A stretch of DNA of 7,055 bases, taken from TH-plancto1 sp043777375 (GTDB lineage: Bacteria > Planctomycetota > Planctomycetia > Planctomycetales > Planctomycetaceae). The notes under the pieces are model-generated. The model worked only from the letters and a program-made list of their open reading frames with translations, searched no databases and was not told the DNA's origin. This document shows positions 5,103 through 7,055 of the stretch, one piece after another. Each line of letters begins with the position of its first letter. Within the stretch, counting starts at the first letter, position 1. The stretch is taken from the NCBI GenBank assembly GCA_043777375.1, contig JAYWHX010000182.1, forward strand, positions 1 through 7,055, read 5' to 3'. A program made the position numbers and the translations under genes.

Positions 5103-5123
5103 CTGCCTTCGTTGTGAAGGCAG
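5103..5123. terminator. first of two tandem hairpins after the zinc-ribbon gene
   Basis: CTGCCTTC (5103-5110) and GAAGGCAG (5116-5123) form a perfect 8-bp stem with loop GTTGT, 24 nt past the stop codon. It has no T-tract of its own; the second hairpin begins one base later. Confidence 0.5.
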
Positions 5124-5124
5124 G

Positions 5125-5169
5125 ACGCGAGGGAGTATATGGCCCGCAACTCCCTCGCGTTTACTCTTT
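5125..5169 (+). terminator. strong intrinsic terminator hairpin
   Basis: ACGCGAGGGAGT (5125-5136) and ACTCCCTCGCGT (5149-5160) form a perfect 12-bp, GC-rich stem with a 12-nt loop, followed by TTACTCTTT. On the plus strand this ends transcription from the zinc-ribbon gene, and it separates that gene from the HD-GYP gene 78 nt further on. Confidence 0.8.
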
Positions 5170-5237
5170 ATTCGATCCAGTGATTTGGACAATGAATAAT
5201 CCAGAACTGGAATGACTCCGTCGCAAGGTGAACTAGG

Positions 5238-6917
5238 GTGTCCGCGAGTATGGATTTCAACGAGACGATCGAATCGATTTACGACACGACTGCGGCCCAA
5301 TTCGAAAGGGCCCACGGGCAGGCAAAGGGTACTTTTACCCTCAGCCACACCGCGATCTTGATTCGTCTCGAAGAGCTGGCTGGACTGTCGTTGTCGATCA
5401 TCGATCCGACGAGCGGAACTTTTTCGAGTGGAATTGCCAGAGCGATTTCTCGTCAGTTGACATCACAACTCGTCGAGAGACTCAAGTCGTCTCCCGTTCA
5501 TGTCATGAGTAATGGCTGCCCAGATGGGTGGATATTTGGCATTCGTGTTCCAGGAACACCGCTACTGGCGGGAGGAGTGCTGCTTCAGTCGCGGGCCCCC
5601 CTCCCGCATTGGCTATTCGACTTGTCTCAACAAGCAGGACTGTCTGATTCACAATTCCAAGCGTGGTTGTCTCGGCATTCAGGGATCCGACCGCAGGCAG
5701 CATCAAGGCTCCTTCGATCCGCACTGAAGATCGTCGAGCAAGATAGGGTGATTGAGCAGTCTCAGAGTGAAGCAACGTCTTTGGTGAATCAGCTGAGTTG
5801 CGTTTACGAAGAGATGTCTCTCATCCGAGACCTTTCCACATTCCTGCAGCCGGACATTCCACTGCATTCGCTGGCCAGTGAGGTCCTAGACCGAGTGCGA
5901 GCGACTAGTCAAATGGAATTGTCAGCGTGCTGTTTACGCCATCGCGGAATTGACAACAATGTAATGAGCGGGCCATGGAAACTCGACGGAGCGGAAGTCG
6001 AGGCACTTATTCTTGATCTCCTCGGTGAACGATCGCCTCAAATCATCGTGAAGAACTCAATTGTCGGCTCAAAGCTCGAACAGAGGTTTCCGGGAGTGCG
6101 ATCTCTAGCGGCGGTACCACTCTTTGTCAGCGACGAAAAGCCAACATGGCTTGTCCTGGGCAATCCTTTGGCTCAACCGGAACTCGGGACCGAAGCGGCG
6201 AGTTTGCTGAAGTCCGTTGCCTATCTTCTCGAAACGCACACGCAGATCTGTGATTCATTCGTCGAACGGGAGCAAATGGTCTTGGGCTTCATCAGCTCAT
6301 TGGTGTCGACGATTGATGCGCGGGATTCTTACACCTGCGGGCACAGTGAACGAGTTGCCCTCATTGCTCAGCGAATCGCGACTGAGCTGGCCTTGCCACT
6401 TGAAGAGGTTCAAAGGATCTACCAATCCGGACTTCTCCACGATATAGGAAAAATCGGAATTGATGATGCCGTGCTTCGAAAGTCCACGGCACTCGACCCT
6501 CTCGAGTTCAGAAACATGGCCAGACATCCTGAGGTCGGGCATCGAATTCTGAGTGAACTGGAATACTTAAAGCCCTTGCTGGATGGGGTTCTCCACCACC
6601 ATGAGCGCTACGACGGAGGGGGGTATCCGCATCGTTTGTCCGGCATGCAGATTCCACGTATGGCCCGTGTTCTGGCGGTCGCGGATGCATTCGATGCTAT
6701 GAGAAGTGATCGTCCCTACCGTAAGGGAATGCAACAGGAAGCAGTCGAAAGCATTCTGACGAACGGGGCTGGCACTCAATGGGATCCCCAAATCATCCGG
6801 GCATTCCTTGCGGCCAAGTCTGACATCCATCGAATTTGGAAACATGCTGTCAAACATCAGGATCAGAGGTCGGCGCTACCTAGCTGTGCAGGATCCAAAC
6901 CAGAATCTGATGAATGA
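5238..6917 (+). CDS. GAF/HD-GYP protein, probable cyclic-di-GMP phosphodiesterase
   Basis: HD-GYP enzymes hydrolyse the second messenger cyclic-di-GMP in the cytoplasm, lowering its level and favouring motility over attachment. In this 559-residue protein the C-terminal domain (about 345-525) carries the full motif set: 'GHSERV' (H369), 'HDIGKIGI' (H401, D402), 'ARHPEVGHRIL' (H430), 'HHHERYDGGGYP' with GYP at 462-464, and 'ADAFDAMRSDRPYR'. A GAF-like sensory domain is likely at about 200-335, after a helical linker 'VYEEMSLIRDLS' seen in Planctomycetes signalling proteins. The first 170 residues are a further, unrecognised input region ('LSIIDPTSGTF' and 'LLAGGVLLQSRAPLPHW'). No membrane helix is seen. 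The start is GTG 5238 with AAGGTG 7 nt upstream; ATG 5250 is a close alternative. The gene is probably transcribed alone, behind a terminator. Substrate is inferred from the family. Confidence 0.93.
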   Translation: MSASMDFNETIESIYDTTAAQFERAHGQAKGTFTLSHTAILIRLEELAGLSLSIIDPTSGTFSSGIARAISRQLTSQLVERLKSSPVHVMSNGCPDGWIFGIRVPGTPLLAGGVLLQSRAPLPHWLFDLSQQAGLSDSQFQAWLSRHSGIRPQAASRLLRSALKIVEQDRVIEQSQSEATSLVNQLSCVYEEMSLIRDLSTFLQPDIPLHSLASEVLDRVRATSQMELSACCLRHRGIDNNVMSGPWKLDGAEVEALILDLLGERSPQIIVKNSIVGSKLEQRFPGVRSLAAVPLFVSDEKPTWLVLGNPLAQPELGTEAASLLKSVAYLLETHTQICDSFVEREQMVLGFISSLVSTIDARDSYTCGHSERVALIAQRIATELALPLEEVQRIYQSGLLHDIGKIGIDDAVLRKSTALDPLEFRNMARHPEVGHRILSELEYLKPLLDGVLHHHERYDGGGYPHRLSGMQIPRMARVLAVADAFDAMRSDRPYRKGMQQEAVESILTNGAGTQWDPQIIRAFLAAKSDIHRIWKHAVKHQDQRSALPSCAGSKPESDE

Positions 6918-7055
6918 ATCGGCACACTAGAGAAGTGGTTATCGGCAACAGTTGTGGCCAGGCGGTACGCATCAAATTCCGGACGTGAATCGTCAGGATA
7001 AACACAGGGTTTCCTCGATGTGAGCAACTGGCGTTCGATGATTCCGACCTCCTCT
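6863..7055 (-). CDS. C-terminal end of an unknown protein, cut by window edge
   Basis: A minus-strand frame is open from the right edge to TGA 6865-6863 and gives 63 residues. It includes 'GIIERQLLTSRKPCVYPDDS' then RPEFDAYRLATTVADNHFSS, whose composition looks like a real protein. I do not recognise it. It converges on the HD-GYP gene and its last 55 bases overlap the 3' end of that gene, on the opposite strand. No terminator is visible between the two. The rest of the gene lies beyond 7055, so a chance frame cannot be ruled out. Confidence 0.45.
   Translation of the reverse strand, partial: EEVGIIERQLLTSRKPCVYPDDSRPEFDAYRLATTVADNHFSSVPIHSSDSGLDPAQLGSADL

Noticed and set aside
5200..5211. 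The dyad TCCAG-AA-CTGGA upstream of the HD-GYP gene as an operator
   Set aside because: Five-base arms in a 78-nt gap are expected by chance often enough, and no regulator or second copy supports it.
1..7055. A defence, toxin-antitoxin or biosynthetic system
   Set aside because: No nuclease, helicase, toxin, methylase, reverse transcriptase or pathway enzyme is seen on either strand; the recognisable content is transposases, an integrase, a secreted protein, a zinc-ribbon-like protein and an HD-GYP enzyme.

Overview
The window looks like a piece of a Planctomycetes chromosome of middling GC content. That is an inference from protein style only: a tyrosine integrase with the 'LLHKPTGQAR...DHYLGPY' N-terminus, an ISAs1 transposase, and a GAF plus HD-GYP protein whose linker reads 'VYEEMSLIRDLS'. 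No rRNA or other firm taxonomic marker is present.

Positions 1 to about 3230 are a scrap-yard of mobile DNA. An ISAs1-family insertion sequence (transposase on the minus strand, cut by the window edge) ends near 960. It abuts a terminator-like hairpin (965-1029) that closes a minus-strand tyrosine recombinase gene (1060-2154). Between the recombinase start and a truncated 3' piece of tRNA-Ala(GGC) (2274-2330) lie three compact dyad symmetries. One of them is repeated, almost identically, inside the recombinase coding region. The tRNA piece is best read as an attachment-site copy left by site-specific integration. To its right lie a decayed small coding region (about 2444-2785), a frameshifted DDE transposase remnant (about 2796-3134) and a 13-bp tandem repeat (3183-3230).

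Positions 3231-3438 are non-coding and partly AT-rich, with a 10-bp stem hairpin. The rest carries quieter, plus-strand genes: a doubtful 144-residue ORF (3439-3873), a secreted beta-rich protein of 175 residues with a strong ribosome binding site (3931-4458), a cysteine-rich zinc-ribbon-like protein with one membrane helix (4621-5079), two back-to-back hairpins acting as a likely terminator (5103-5169), and a 559-residue GAF/HD-GYP protein, a probable cyclic-di-GMP phosphodiesterase (5238-6917). A minus-strand gene enters from the right edge and its stop codon lies inside the 3' end of the HD-GYP gene.

No complete new system is visible. There are no defence, toxin-antitoxin, CRISPR or biosynthetic genes. 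The most informative part is the attachment site and repeat architecture around the integrase. The plus-strand genes at the right share orientation but are separated by 160-nt gaps or terminators, so I do not claim an operon.
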